A program made the translations under genes and the position numbers. From contig JAJTHL010000013.1 of NCBI GenBank assembly GCA_021298595.1, positions 1-59,154 on the forward strand: DNA of 59,154 nucleotides, written 5' to 3'. The notes beneath the pieces were generated by a model. The model was not told the DNA's origin and did no database searches. It saw nothing but the letters and a program-made list of their open reading frames with translations. This DNA is from Alphaproteobacteria bacterium (GTDB lineage Bacteria > Pseudomonadota > Alphaproteobacteria > Caedimonadales > UBA1908). Below are positions 44,115 to 53,201 of the stretch, one piece after another. Every line of letters starts with the position of its first letter. The first letter of the stretch is position 1.

Positions 44115-44834
44115 ATGATAAAACTTGCCACTATCATGGCGTTTGCCTTTTTGCTTTCCCCTTGTTTAAAAGCGTCCGATGAGCAGGAATCACGCTGCGT
44201 TGGCCGTATGCCCTATACAAAAAAAGGCACAATTTTTGAAAATCACACTTACAAACTCATCAAAGAAGTTTTTGAAGGCGAAAATGCACGCATCACGCAC
44301 AAGCCCGAATCAAAAATTTTGTGCCTTGCCTCCATCGAGCACCTAGATCCAAACGTCATTCTCCATAATAACTATTTTCAAAAAAATTCCGCCGAAGAAT
44401 CTATCAAATCTTTTATCGTCACCCCCAATCCACACGGTTTAAGCGCAGATACGCCCAATAAAGACCTTCTTTCTCATATGGTTTATGCAAAAATTCCCGT
44501 TCGCTTAAGTGCAAGCGCTTCAAGGATCGACCTTTTGATGTTTGATGAACCAGGCGCTTTTGCAAGTGACGACTATGCGCGCACCATCGCCCACGGTCTT
44601 AAGTTCATTCTTTGCTCTTACCTCCCTTCTGCCTATTCGAACGGGACACTTCCATCTTTTGATACGTTGACCATTCAAGATAGCAGTGAACTGCTGGCAA
44701 ATGCCCTTCGAAAAAAAGACAGCCCCGTTGCCGTCGCGATCTCGGAACACTACACCTTTGTTGATTTTAGCCGCGAAGACACGAACCCTTATTGGAAATT
44801 ATCGTACAAGTTCAAGCCTGCAGATCAAAAATAG
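44115..44834 (+). CDS. Secreted protein of unknown family, tandem copy 1
   Basis: 239 residues from the ATG at 44115, which has GGAG 7 bases upstream. An ATG 4 codons earlier overlaps that site. Signal peptide about 1-20 (SPCLKAS). The mature part matches the protein at 45023 over its length: TKKGTIFENHTYKLIKEVF, VILHNNYF, SFIVTP, YAKIPVRL, LLMFDEPGAFASDDYA and LKFILCSYLP. It contains three or four Cys. No known domain was recognised. Export and duplication suggest a surface or host-facing role, but this is inference. Confidence 0.65.
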   Translation: MIKLATIMAFAFLLSPCLKASDEQESRCVGRMPYTKKGTIFENHTYKLIKEVFEGENARITHKPESKILCLASIEHLDPNVILHNNYFQKNSAEESIKSFIVTPNPHGLSADTPNKDLLSHMVYAKIPVRLSASASRIDLLMFDEPGAFASDDYARTIAHGLKFILCSYLPSAYSNGTLPSFDTLTIQDSSELLANALRKKDSPVAVAISEHYTFVDFSREDTNPYWKLSYKFKPADQK

Positions 44835-44840
44835 CGCTCC

Positions 44841-44874
44841 TTGTGGCTTTAGGAATCCGTTCCTAAAGCCACAA
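44841..44874. repeat. Perfect 15-bp hairpin between paralogous genes
   Basis: TTGTGGCTTTAGGAA (44841-44855), loop TCCG, TTCCTAAAGCCACAA (44860-44874). The stem is perfect and begins 6 bases after the stop of copy 1. No T-run follows. It may terminate transcription or protect the mRNA 3' end. Confidence 0.7.
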
Positions 44875-44959
44875 AAGTCCACGGAGGCGCACTTTTTTCA
44901 GTGGTGTGCCTTCAAGGGCAAACACTGATGTCTTTGTGTCACTTTTTTTGATTCATTTC

Positions 44960-44990
44960 TTGCACAGCCCCCTCCTAATATTGGCATAAT
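44960..44990 (+). promoter_or_regulatory. Possible promoter of tandem copy 2
   Basis: TTGCAC (44960-44965) and CATAAT (44985-44990) with a long 19-base spacer. The upstream TTGG before CATAAT could help as an extended -10. It lies 33 bases before the ATG at 45023. Confidence 0.35.
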
Positions 44991-45022
44991 AGATGGTCAT
45001 ATAAAAATAATAGGAGCGCTTC

Positions 45023-45727
45023 ATGCATTTTTATTTTAATATTTGTTTTATTTTTATTTTATCTGCGACGCTTTATGCCAGTGACCCCCGTGAAACTCTG
45101 ATCGAGCAGACACTCAGTACAAAAAAAGGCTCTATGTTCCAAGGGGAGAGCTATATTTTGGTTGAAGAAGTCCTTGCGAATCAAGTAAGACGCACCCACC
45201 CTCTTTCTTCAAAACCTACTTTGGCGACCGTGGAAATGGTAAGCCCTCGCGCGATTTTGCACCAAAGCTATCTTTGGCGCACAGGCGCAAATGTGACCGT
45301 GCAATCTTTTGCCGTGACGCCCCCCCAAGACTCGCACACAGAGCTTTCATCTGAAAGCCTTCCTCAAAACATTTACGCGAAAATTCCCGTGCGCCTTGGC
45401 AGTGATCAAACCCTAGAATTGCTTGTCTTTGAAGAGCCAGAAGCCGGTAAACAAAAGGATTACGCCGTGACAGTCGCCTCTGCCCTGAAACTGATCTTAG
45501 CCACCTACATCCCCAAAGCGCGTCAAAGTGGCTTTCTGCCATACCTGAAACAAGTGATCGTAAAAGATTCTAACCCCTTCATTGCCCTAAAGTTTTTAGG
45601 AAAAAGTGACCAGCAAAGCCTTTTGACAAAATATTATGACTCTACGACTTATAGCTCTGCCACAGACACAAGCTCTTTTTGGGAAATCACCTACAGGGTG
45701 CGGGATGGGTTTCAGCATATCCTCTAA
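45023..45727 (+). CDS. Secreted protein of unknown family, tandem copy 2
   Basis: 234 residues. Signal peptide about 1-19 (ATLYAS). Paralogue of the protein at 44115: TKKGSMFQGESYILVEEVL, AILHQSYL, QSFAVTP, NIYAKIPVRLG, LLVFEEPEAGKQKDYA and LKLILATYIPKARQSGFLP. Unlike copy 1, the mature part has no Cys. A GGAG site precedes the ATG and a terminator follows. The divergence between copies suggests an old duplication or separate roles. The function is unknown. Confidence 0.65.
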   Translation: MHFYFNICFIFILSATLYASDPRETLIEQTLSTKKGSMFQGESYILVEEVLANQVRRTHPLSSKPTLATVEMVSPRAILHQSYLWRTGANVTVQSFAVTPPQDSHTELSSESLPQNIYAKIPVRLGSDQTLELLVFEEPEAGKQKDYAVTVASALKLILATYIPKARQSGFLPYLKQVIVKDSNPFIALKFLGKSDQQSLLTKYYDSTTYSSATDTSSFWEITYRVRDGFQHIL

Positions 45728-45729
45728 AC

Positions 45730-45770
45730 AAAAAGCCCCCACACTGGACCAACCCGTGTAGGGGCTTTTT
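45730..45770. terminator. Bidirectional terminator between copy 2 and typA
   Basis: AAAAAGCCCC (45730-45739) pairs with GGGGCTTTTT (45761-45770), with an inner ACAC/GTGT pair and short bulges. T-runs on both strands suit the convergent genes on either side. Confidence 0.85.
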
Positions 45771-45785
45771 GGGGTTACAAACGTG

Positions 45786-47615
45786 TTATGCGTTGTCGTC
45801 CGATGAACGAGAAGCGCGCTTGCGCTCGTGCGCCAAAAGAAAGCGCTTGCGTAGGCGAAGCGCGGAGGGCGTGACCTCCACAAGCTCATCATCTTCGATA
45901 TAGGAAAGGGCTTCTTCAAGGCGCAGACGCTTGGGCGGCGTAAGCCTGACGGCGTCATCCTTCCCAGCCGCACGCACGTTGCTTAGCTGCTTGGCCTTCA
46001 AGGGGTTTACCTCAAGATCATTGTTACGGTTGTTTTCACCAATGATCATCCCCTCGTACACATCCTCGCCTGGTTCGATGAAGAACACACCGCGGTCCTC
46101 AAGGTTAAAGAGGGCATAGGCCACCGCCTTACCAGTGGAGTTGGCAATAAGAACGCCGTTACGACGCCCTTCAAGAGCGCCCTTATAGGGACCATAACCG
46201 TGGAATAGACGGCTCATAATGGCGGTTCCCTTGGTGTCAGTCAAAAGCTCGCCCAAGTAGCCAATGAGAGACCTGGAGGGCACCAAAAAGCTGAGGCGAA
46301 TTTTACCGCCGCCCGATGGACGCATGTTGGTCAGCTCGCCTTTGCGAAGGCCCATTTTTTCCATCACAACGCCGGAGAATTCTTCGTCCACGTCAATCTG
46401 AACGTCTTCGAAGGGCTCAAGGCGCTTACCAGTTTCGGGATCCTTGCGGAAAACCACCTGGGGCCTGCTGACGGAAAGCTCGAATCCTTCACGGCGCATG
46501 GTTTCAATCAAAACACCGAGCTGCAACTCACCGCGTCCTGCAACCTCAAAGGCGTCCTTCTCTTCGCTTTGACGCACCTGAATGGCGATGTTGCTTTCGG
46601 CTTCTCTGAAAAGACGCTCTTGCAACAGACGAGAGGTCACGCTTTTACCTTCGCGGCCCGCTAAAGGCGAATCGTTAATGGTAAAGGTCATGGACAAGGT
46701 GGGCGGATCAATGGGCTGAGCTGGCAGCGGCTCTGTCATATCAGATGTACCAAGGGTATGGGAAACCGTGGCCTTTTCAAAACCTGCAACGGCAATAATA
46801 TCGCCAGCCTCTGCGGTTTCAATGGGCTCCCGCTTCAGACCCCTATACGCAAAAATCTTGGTAATCCGGGTATCTTCAATGTGCTGACCGTCATGGGTCA
46901 AGGCTTTGGCCATCATTTGAGTTTTAGCAATGCCGCTTTCAACACGGCCCGTCAAGATGCGGCCCAAATAAGGATCCACATCAAGCATGGTCACAAGCAT
47001 CTTGAAAGGTGCGTCTATGTCCACCTGAGGCTTTGGCACATGGGAAAGCACTGTATCAAGCAAAGGCTTAATGTCCGTGCGCGGCTCTGTGAGTTTGTGC
47101 ACGGCCCAGCCTTCCTTAGCGGAGGCGTACAAAATGGGGAACTCTAATTGCTCTTCCGTGGCGTCCAGGGACACAAAAAGGTCAAAGACTTCGTTCACGA
47201 CCTCATCGGCTCTGGAATCGGGACGATCGGCCTTATTGACAACCAAGATGGGGCGAAGTCCAAGAGCCAGGGCCTTCATCAATACGAATTTTGTCTGGGG
47301 CATGGGGCCTTCGGCGGCGTCCACAAGAAGGATCACGCCGTCCACCATGCTCAGGATCCGCTCGACCTCGCCGCCAAAGTCCGCGTGGCCCGGCGTGTCC
47401 ACAATGTTCAAGCGGTGGCCACTCCATTCGATGGATGTACACTTGGCCAAAATGGTGATGCCGCGCTCTTTTTCCAAATCATTGGAGTCCATGGCGCGCT
47501 TGGCAACGGTTTGGTGGCTACGAAACGCTCCCCCTTGTTGGAACATAACGTCCACAAGGGTCGTCTTACCATGGTCAACGTGGGCAATGATGGCCACATT
47601 TCTAATATCTGTCAT
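45786..47615 (-). CDS. typA: Ribosome-associated GTPase TypA/BipA
   Basis: 609 residues, full length. G1 AHVDHGKTT, effector loop with DSNDLEKERGITI, G3 DTPGHADFGGEVER and G4 NKADRPDSR. EF-G-like domains follow (GRVESGIAKTQMMAKAL, RGELQLGVLIETMRREGFE), then the C-terminal BipA region (RSLIGYLGELLTDTKGTA, GRRNGVLIANSTGKAVAYAL). It acts on 50S assembly and stress or cold adaptation. The extreme C-terminus is basic (RKRFLLAHERKRASRSSDDNA), as in other TypA proteins. Confidence 0.97.
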   Translation of the reverse strand: MTDIRNVAIIAHVDHGKTTLVDVMFQQGGAFRSHQTVAKRAMDSNDLEKERGITILAKCTSIEWSGHRLNIVDTPGHADFGGEVERILSMVDGVILLVDAAEGPMPQTKFVLMKALALGLRPILVVNKADRPDSRADEVVNEVFDLFVSLDATEEQLEFPILYASAKEGWAVHKLTEPRTDIKPLLDTVLSHVPKPQVDIDAPFKMLVTMLDVDPYLGRILTGRVESGIAKTQMMAKALTHDGQHIEDTRITKIFAYRGLKREPIETAEAGDIIAVAGFEKATVSHTLGTSDMTEPLPAQPIDPPTLSMTFTINDSPLAGREGKSVTSRLLQERLFREAESNIAIQVRQSEEKDAFEVAGRGELQLGVLIETMRREGFELSVSRPQVVFRKDPETGKRLEPFEDVQIDVDEEFSGVVMEKMGLRKGELTNMRPSGGGKIRLSFLVPSRSLIGYLGELLTDTKGTAIMSRLFHGYGPYKGALEGRRNGVLIANSTGKAVAYALFNLEDRGVFFIEPGEDVYEGMIIGENNRNNDLEVNPLKAKQLSNVRAAGKDDAVRLTPPKRLRLEEALSYIEDDELVEVTPSALRLRKRFLLAHERKRASRSSDDNA

Positions 47616-47730
47616 TTGTCTAAACTCGCCGTTTTCTTAATAAAGCCTTTTAATCACACTGCGCTGGGGCAGAAATCCGCCCTTTTTTATAACAGCCTGC
47701 TATCTCATCCCCTTTATGACACAAAAAAAG

Positions 47731-48417
47731 TTAAAAAACTTGGAAAAAAGTCTTATAAAGTGCTGCGTCTACTTGGGCGGCTGTCACCTGAGGGCAAAGG
47801 TCAGCAACGGAGGTCACCCCGTATTGCGTTAGGCCGCACGGGATAATCCCTTGGAAATAGGAAAGATCAGGGGCAATATTTAGGGCCACACCGTGAAAGG
47901 TCACCCACTTGCGGACCCTGACGCCAATGGCGGCAATTTTTTTTTCGTGGCCCCCGTCCGTCACCCAAAGACCCACGCGTCCCTCGCGCCGCTCGGCCTC
48001 GACGTCAAAAAGATGGAGCGTCTTAATGAGCCACTCTTCAAGATGCCACACGTACGCCCGCAAATCCTGGGTACGCGCACGCAGGTCAAGCATCACATAC
48101 ACTACGCGCTGCCCGGGCCCATGATAGGTTGCTTTGCCACCCCGCCCCGTTTCAAAAAAAGGCACATCGCGGCGCAAAATTTCCGATGATTGTCCGCTTG
48201 TGCCAAGGGTGTACACATGGGGATGCTCGAGCGCCCAGACAAGTTCTGGGGCCGTGCTCCCTAAAATCTCGTCCACGCGGCGCTCCATGAGAGAAAGGGC
48301 GTCTGGGTAAGAAACGGGGGCATGAGACGTTTTCCACTGGGGTTTTTCGGTGTCAAGGCGTCTTTTAAGAGGGATGAACAAAAAATCTTTGATCCCCCCT
48401 GCATTTTTCTCTTGCAT
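47731..48417 (-). CDS. lipB: Octanoyltransferase LipB
   Basis: 228 residues. Family motifs are PELVWALEHPHVYTLGTSG, GRGGKATYHGPGQRVVYVML, the catalytic Lys in KKIAAIGVRVRKWVTFHGVA and the acyl-thioester Cys in GIIPCGL. It moves octanoyl from acyl carrier protein to lipoyl domains. No ribosome site is visible before the ATG at 48417, and the first 20-30 residues are outside the domain, so the true start may be internal. lipA is not in the window. Confidence 0.94.
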   Translation of the reverse strand: MQEKNAGGIKDFLFIPLKRRLDTEKPQWKTSHAPVSYPDALSLMERRVDEILGSTAPELVWALEHPHVYTLGTSGQSSEILRRDVPFFETGRGGKATYHGPGQRVVYVMLDLRARTQDLRAYVWHLEEWLIKTLHLFDVEAERREGRVGLWVTDGGHEKKIAAIGVRVRKWVTFHGVALNIAPDLSYFQGIIPCGLTQYGVTSVADLCPQVTAAQVDAALYKTFFQVF

Positions 48418-48456
48418 TTAGAGCGCTTTTTCGCCAAATAAGGAGGCATACCGAGT

Positions 48457-48542
48457 GCGGTCGTGGCGGAATTGGTAGACGCGCAGCGTTGAGGTCGCTG
48501 TGGATTTTATCCGTGGAAGTTCGAGTCTTCTCGACCGCACCA
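48457..48542 (+). tRNA. tRNA-Leu (GAG)
   Basis: An 86-nt tRNA with encoded CCA. The acceptor GCGGTCG pairs with CGACCGC, the D-arm is of leucine type, the anticodon stem-loop CAGCGTTGAGGTCGCTG carries GAG, and a long variable arm (TGGATTTTATCCG) marks class II. The T-loop is TTCGAGT and the discriminator is A. Confidence 0.96.
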
Positions 48543-48563
48543 TTAAGTTTTCTCTCCCTTCTC

Positions 48564-49904
48564 TCATTTCTTCCCAAACGTCCAAAGGCTCGCGCGTGCA
48601 GCCTCAAGAATTTGCGTTCTCATCATAAAAAGGCCCACAAGGTTCAAAAGCAACATGATGTTCAAGCACACATCCATCAGCCACCAAACGAAGCTGACCG
48701 ACAGAATCGCTCCAAAAGGAACCACGGCAATGAGAAGCCATTGAAAAGGACGTACTCCCTTTTCGCCGAATAGAAACTCAACGGCGCGGTCTGCGCAAAA
48801 AGCCCATGCGATGGTCGTCGTGAACGCAAAGAAAAACAGCGTGATCATCAAGAAGTAGCTGGCCCCCTCCCAATTTAATCCCACACAAAAGGCTTCAGTA
48901 CATTGGTTGGTGCTAAGAAGGTTCGTGTCCTGCCACACATTGGTTACAAGAAGTACAAGGCCTGTGAGGGACGTGACCACGACCACAATCATCGGCGAGA
49001 AAATACTGATGATGCCCTGGGCGACGGGATTGGGAAATTCCTTTGCCGGGCTTGTGACAGGCGCGTGCATGATGGAGGCAAGACCTAAGCCTGATTCTGT
49101 TGCGAAAAGGGCGCGGTCAAACCCTGTGCGCATGGCTTGGAACGCCGCACATCCAGCAAACCCGCCCACCACAGGTTCAAGGCCAAAGGCTGAGCGGACA
49201 ATAAGCCCAAAGGCGTCAGGAATTTGAGATGCGTGACCCACGATCACATAAAGGCACGCCCCGATGTAAGCGACTGCCATGACGGGCACGATGGACGTCA
49301 CCACCAACACAAAGCGCTTCATGCCCCCCAGAACCGTTGCCGCCACAAGCACCGCCATGACGCCGCCCATAATGAGCGGGCTATAACCAGCCTCTTTTAA
49401 AGGAAGAGACATGGAGTTCACCTGCACAAGGGTTCCTCCTGTCAGGGCGGCAAAGATGGTAAAAAGGGCAAAAGCCCTGGCGATAAAGGGCTTGTTGATG
49501 CCCTGGGCAAGGTAATACATGGGGCCACCCACATATTCCCCCTTACTGTTTTTGGTGCGGTAGGTCACGCCCAAAAAGCATTCGGCAAACTTTAACGACG
49601 CCGTCAAAAATGCCATGACCCACATCCAGAACAAAGCACCTGGACCGCCCATGGTCAGGGCAACAGCCACGCCCGCCACGTTTCCGGTTCCAAGATTTCC
49701 CCCCAGCACCGCCGCGACCGCCCCAAAAGAGGAGATGCCCCCTTCTTTTTTCTTGGGCGTAATAAGCGACAGAGCGCTTTTCAAATGGCTAAATTGCACC
49801 CAGCGCAGGCGCCATGAAAAATAAAAACCCGCAATGACAATGGCGGGCACCGTAAGGAATAAGGAAAGGGATTCTTTGAACAAATCCATCAATTCTATCA
49901 GCAT
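48564..49904 (-). CDS. Sodium:alanine/glycine symporter (AGCS family), second copy
   Basis: 446 residues from the ATG at 49904, which has AGGAG about 10 bases upstream. An upstream TTG is possible but sits inside the preceding gene. AGCS signatures are GAVAAVLGGNLGTGNVAG, GGPGALFWMWVMAFLTA, KGEYVGGPMYYLAQG, FDRALFATESGLGLASIMHA and TTIAWAFCADRAVEFLFG. It is paralogous to 12652-14043. It starts 5 bases after the stop of the large oxidoreductase gene, so the two are probably co-transcribed. Confidence 0.94.
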   Translation of the reverse strand: MLIELMDLFKESLSLFLTVPAIVIAGFYFSWRLRWVQFSHLKSALSLITPKKKEGGISSFGAVAAVLGGNLGTGNVAGVAVALTMGGPGALFWMWVMAFLTASLKFAECFLGVTYRTKNSKGEYVGGPMYYLAQGINKPFIARAFALFTIFAALTGGTLVQVNSMSLPLKEAGYSPLIMGGVMAVLVAATVLGGMKRFVLVVTSIVPVMAVAYIGACLYVIVGHASQIPDAFGLIVRSAFGLEPVVGGFAGCAAFQAMRTGFDRALFATESGLGLASIMHAPVTSPAKEFPNPVAQGIISIFSPMIVVVVTSLTGLVLLVTNVWQDTNLLSTNQCTEAFCVGLNWEGASYFLMITLFFFAFTTTIAWAFCADRAVEFLFGEKGVRPFQWLLIAVVPFGAILSVSFVWWLMDVCLNIMLLLNLVGLFMMRTQILEAARASLWTFGKK

Positions 49905-49909
49905 AATTC

Positions 49910-52900
49910 TTATAACTCCTGACAAGGGGCGGCTGTACACCCTTGCAACCAAAGATTGGTTAATGTTTCTTGCATATGATTTTGTTCAAGCCGTGCATTT
50001 AACAAGTCAAAGTCAACTTGTTGTAAAGGATGATCTTGATCAACGCAAGCAAGAAAGGTGTACTCTTTGCCTGTTGCAGGGTCACGGCCAACCTGCACGC
50101 ACTGGGCGCAAATGCCCTTCATCATACAGTTCATGGGCGCGTTGACACTGGCAATTTGACGCGCGTGCTTAAAAAAACTTGAGCGTGTAGCATGCTGAAC
50201 AGCCGCCATCATGGCCGCAGACCCAATAGTCAACAAAAATTCTGGCACAAAGATCTTATCCTCTTGAAGACGGTGAAGAGCGTCAATGACAGATCCCCTG
50301 TGCGTGCTGTCTTGGGGTCTGCGCGCCTCGATCAAAGGTCCTGTGTCCACCATCCAGATGACACGGCTTGCGCTTTCTTCGATTTCTTCTTGATAAAAGA
50401 GGGCATCCCGTGTCCGGTAGCCCGCGCAGTAAACGACCTCGCACCCCTGACGGCGAAGCGCCTTGCCAATGCTGAACAAAACAGCGTTGCCAAGCCCGCC
50501 TCCCACCAGCAGAACTTTTGCATGGGACGGGATCCATGTGGGCGCGCCGCTTGGTCCCATGAGGGACACAGGGGCCCCAACCTTAAGACGGGCACACAGG
50601 CGTGAAGAGGCCCCGCTTTCTAGAATAATAAGCTCGAGAACTCCGGCCTCTTTATCAACCTTCGCCCCTGTGAGGGCCACAGCTTCAGACGGCGCGGCCA
50701 TCCCTTCACCAGTTTGAAGCCTATAAAATTGACCAGGCTCAAAGGCACGCGCAGCCGCCGGTGCGTGCACGCGTAGGGATACAATACCAGGCGCCAGAGC
50801 CGTATGCGCAATCACCTTCGCCTGTGCAGTCTGCTTGATTTTCTCGAACAACATTGCACCCAGATAGCGGGGAGGCACGCGCGCTAGGATCTGATCAAGG
50901 CGCGCCGCCCCCAAGGTGGCACTTGCCATGGCTTTTACAACACTGCCCGCAAACTGGGGATCCATGTCACCGTATCTCGTTACTTGCGGGGAATCCGCCT
51001 CTACCCCTTCAATAGCGGCGCGCGCCGTGCCAAGGGCGTACAGAACGGTTTTGGCCGCAAGCGTGCGCTGACCTAGGTGATCCTGCACAAGGACACCTGC
51101 CACCTGATTTTCTGCGTCCCCTTGGAAGGCTAACACCGACACGTTTTCGTGAAAGATGATCCCTTCGTCCAAGGCTGCCTGCATTTCAGGGGCGCTCACG
51201 CGGTACGAGGGAGAGGCTTGATGATCTTTGCGGTACAGCACATGTACCCCGCCCCATTTCCTGATAAGGGGAGCAAGGGACGGCGCGTGACCGTTGAGGG
51301 CGGCTTTGCGGCGCGCGTTCTCTATTTCGGCGGCATGCCCAAGGAACGTTTCAAGCCGTGCGAGATCTTTTGCGCTAAACGAGGCATGAACAGCTTCTTG
51401 CCCTTTTTCTTGGCAGAGATCTTTGTACCAAGCGGCGATCTTTTCCACCTGGCGGGGATAATAGGCCAGCGCCTCGGTTGCGGCGTCTAGGGCCGTCAAT
51501 CCTCCGCCCACCACGTAGAGTGGTAACATCACTTGAAGGGCACTCAGGCTTTTTTTGGAAAAAGCGCCGCCCATCTGAAGGGTCATAAGGAAGTCAGCGG
51601 CCGTGCGGACCCCGCCAAGACCCACCCCTTGCACGTCTGGTCTGTGGGGGGCACCCGCGCCTGCGCACAATGCCACATGATCAAAACCCATCTGCAGTGC
51701 GTCCTCAACGGACAGCTGGCTTCCCACCCGGAAGGAGGACAAGAGCATAAAGCGCTCTTGCCGCTCGAGTAAAAGCCTGATCAGGGTCAAGCGGTTTTTA
51801 TCCCAGCGCGCCGTAATGCCGTATTCACACACGCCGCCAAACCCTTGGGGGGCTCTGGTGTCCATATCTTCATAAAGCGCCTCTTTTACCCGGTAAAGGG
51901 GCGCGAAAGGCAGGTGCACGCCGTCGGTCCCTTTACCCGTTAACGAGGGGGAAAGCGGGCTGACTTTCAACCCCTCAGCCCCCACCACGTGGTGACCCAT
52001 ACGAAGCAAATGGTGGGCAAGGGTAAACCCCGCCGGCCCCATCCCAGCAATAAGCACACTGCGCCCCGACGCCGCTTTGGGCACCCAGGAAAACCGAGAA
52101 AGGGGTGACCATCTTGTCAAAAGGCTGTAAATCTCAAAGCCCCAGTCACCGTCCAAGACATCATCCAAAATAGCGCTTTCAAGGGCGGGAATTTGGACGG
52201 GCGTTTGTTTTTGGAAAAGGCATGCTTGGACACAGTCCTGACAGATCCGGTCACCCGTTGCCGCCAAAAGTGGGTTATCAAGGCAGGCAACAACAAAGGC
52301 CGCTAGCGTCTCGCCGCGTGCCCGCAGCCACGCCATTTCAGAAATCTTTTGGCCCAAAGGGCATCCTGATAAAGAAACGCCCAAGGGATTTTTAAGTACC
52401 TCTCCTTGGGGACCATGCATCCCCTTAGAACACGAGTCCTTTTCCCGTGCGTGGCAGTGCAGGCAGTAAGACGCCTCAAGAAACGCGTCTGTCGCGCCAA
52501 ACCCTTTATGGGTATAAGAAAACCCGTCACGCGGGTGAAGGCGCTCGTCCTCGACGTAAAGGGTGTTATCCTTTTGGTCGGTCTTTAAAAGACGGGAAAA
52601 ATCTTGGGGACGCGCCAGCATAAAAAGGCGGTCACGGCGCTCTTCTGCCGTTATAAGACGGGCAGCACAGTGGGCGGCAAGTCGCGCAAGCGTCTGCCCC
52701 TCCTGGGATTTCAGGGCTTCCAGACAGCGCGCGGCAAGGTCGGCGTCCTCAAAACGATCAAGCTCTTTATCTAAGTGCGGCGTTACTTCCTTCGCATTTA
52801 GGCGTGGAGCCACATATTTTTGCAAAAAAACACGCCGGAACTCGCCTAAGATCGCGTGCTTGGTATGATCATTGTTGCACGCCCCTTGCACGTTAAAGAG

Positions 52901-53125
52901 CACGTTTACAAAGCGGGCCACGTGGGGGGCTGTCTTTGTCAGAAAATCGCTGTAAGCCTTGGGGGGAAGACTTAAAGGATCGCGCCTTCCTTGCATAAGC
53001 ATCTCATAAAGAGCGGTGTCTTGATCTTGCAGCCACGTCCCAAAAATCTCGTCAACGCGCAAAACGCCTTTAGGATCGTAAAGATCCTGAAATTCAAGAC
53101 CAAATCCTAAATGGAGTGTGGGCAT
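49910..53125 (-). CDS. GltD-like / PyrK-like flavin and Fe-S oxidoreductase fusion
   Basis: 1071 residues in three parts. (1) A helical N-terminal region, then cysteine clusters CLHC (221-224), Cys232 and Cys255, and CQDCVQAC (295-302), as in the Fe-S part of glutamate synthase small-subunit-like proteins. (2) An FAD/NAD(P) disulfide-oxidoreductase fold with GMGPAG (361-366) and GGGLTALDAA (540-549). (3) From about 770, a ferredoxin-reductase/PyrK-like module with flavin site PGQFYRL, NAD site LLVGGGLGNA and a C-terminal 2Fe-2S site Cys1000, 1006, 1009, 1027. It probably passes electrons between NAD(P)H and an unknown acceptor or donor. No gltB partner is adjacent. It precedes the AGCS symporter by 5 bases, which hints at amino-acid metabolism. 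The specific reaction is unknown. Confidence 0.82.
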   Translation of the reverse strand: MPTLHLGFGLEFQDLYDPKGVLRVDEIFGTWLQDQDTALYEMLMQGRRDPLSLPPKAYSDFLTKTAPHVARFVNVLFNVQGACNNDHTKHAILGEFRRVFLQKYVAPRLNAKEVTPHLDKELDRFEDADLAARCLEALKSQEGQTLARLAAHCAARLITAEERRDRLFMLARPQDFSRLLKTDQKDNTLYVEDERLHPRDGFSYTHKGFGATDAFLEASYCLHCHAREKDSCSKGMHGPQGEVLKNPLGVSLSGCPLGQKISEMAWLRARGETLAAFVVACLDNPLLAATGDRICQDCVQACLFQKQTPVQIPALESAILDDVLDGDWGFEIYSLLTRWSPLSRFSWVPKAASGRSVLIAGMGPAGFTLAHHLLRMGHHVVGAEGLKVSPLSPSLTGKGTDGVHLPFAPLYRVKEALYEDMDTRAPQGFGGVCEYGITARWDKNRLTLIRLLLERQERFMLLSSFRVGSQLSVEDALQMGFDHVALCAGAGAPHRPDVQGVGLGGVRTAADFLMTLQMGGAFSKKSLSALQVMLPLYVVGGGLTALDAATEALAYYPRQVEKIAAWYKDLCQEKGQEAVHASFSAKDLARLETFLGHAAEIENARRKAALNGHAPSLAPLIRKWGGVHVLYRKDHQASPSYRVSAPEMQAALDEGIIFHENVSVLAFQGDAENQVAGVLVQDHLGQRTLAAKTVLYALGTARAAIEGVEADSPQVTRYGDMDPQFAGSVVKAMASATLGAARLDQILARVPPRYLGAMLFEKIKQTAQAKVIAHTALAPGIVSLRVHAPAAARAFEPGQFYRLQTGEGMAAPSEAVALTGAKVDKEAGVLELIILESGASSRLCARLKVGAPVSLMGPSGAPTWIPSHAKVLLVGGGLGNAVLFSIGKALRRQGCEVVYCAGYRTRDALFYQEEIEESASRVIWMVDTGPLIEARRPQDSTHRGSVIDALHRLQEDKIFVPEFLLTIGSAAMMAAVQHATRSSFFKHARQIASVNAPMNCMMKGICAQCVQVGRDPATGKEYTFLACVDQDHPLQQVDFDLLNARLEQNHMQETLTNLWLQGCTAAPCQEL

Positions 53126-53201
53126 GGGGTAAATCCCGTGTTAAAAAGAACGCATCTTTCTCCTGCAACCTAGGATCATATCCGCAGACAAGAGGCACAT
53201 C

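Noticed and set aside
46758-47846. Long plus-strand frames opposite typA
   Set aside because: Shadows of the typA codon pattern; composition is His/Lys/Gly-rich and no family is recognisable.
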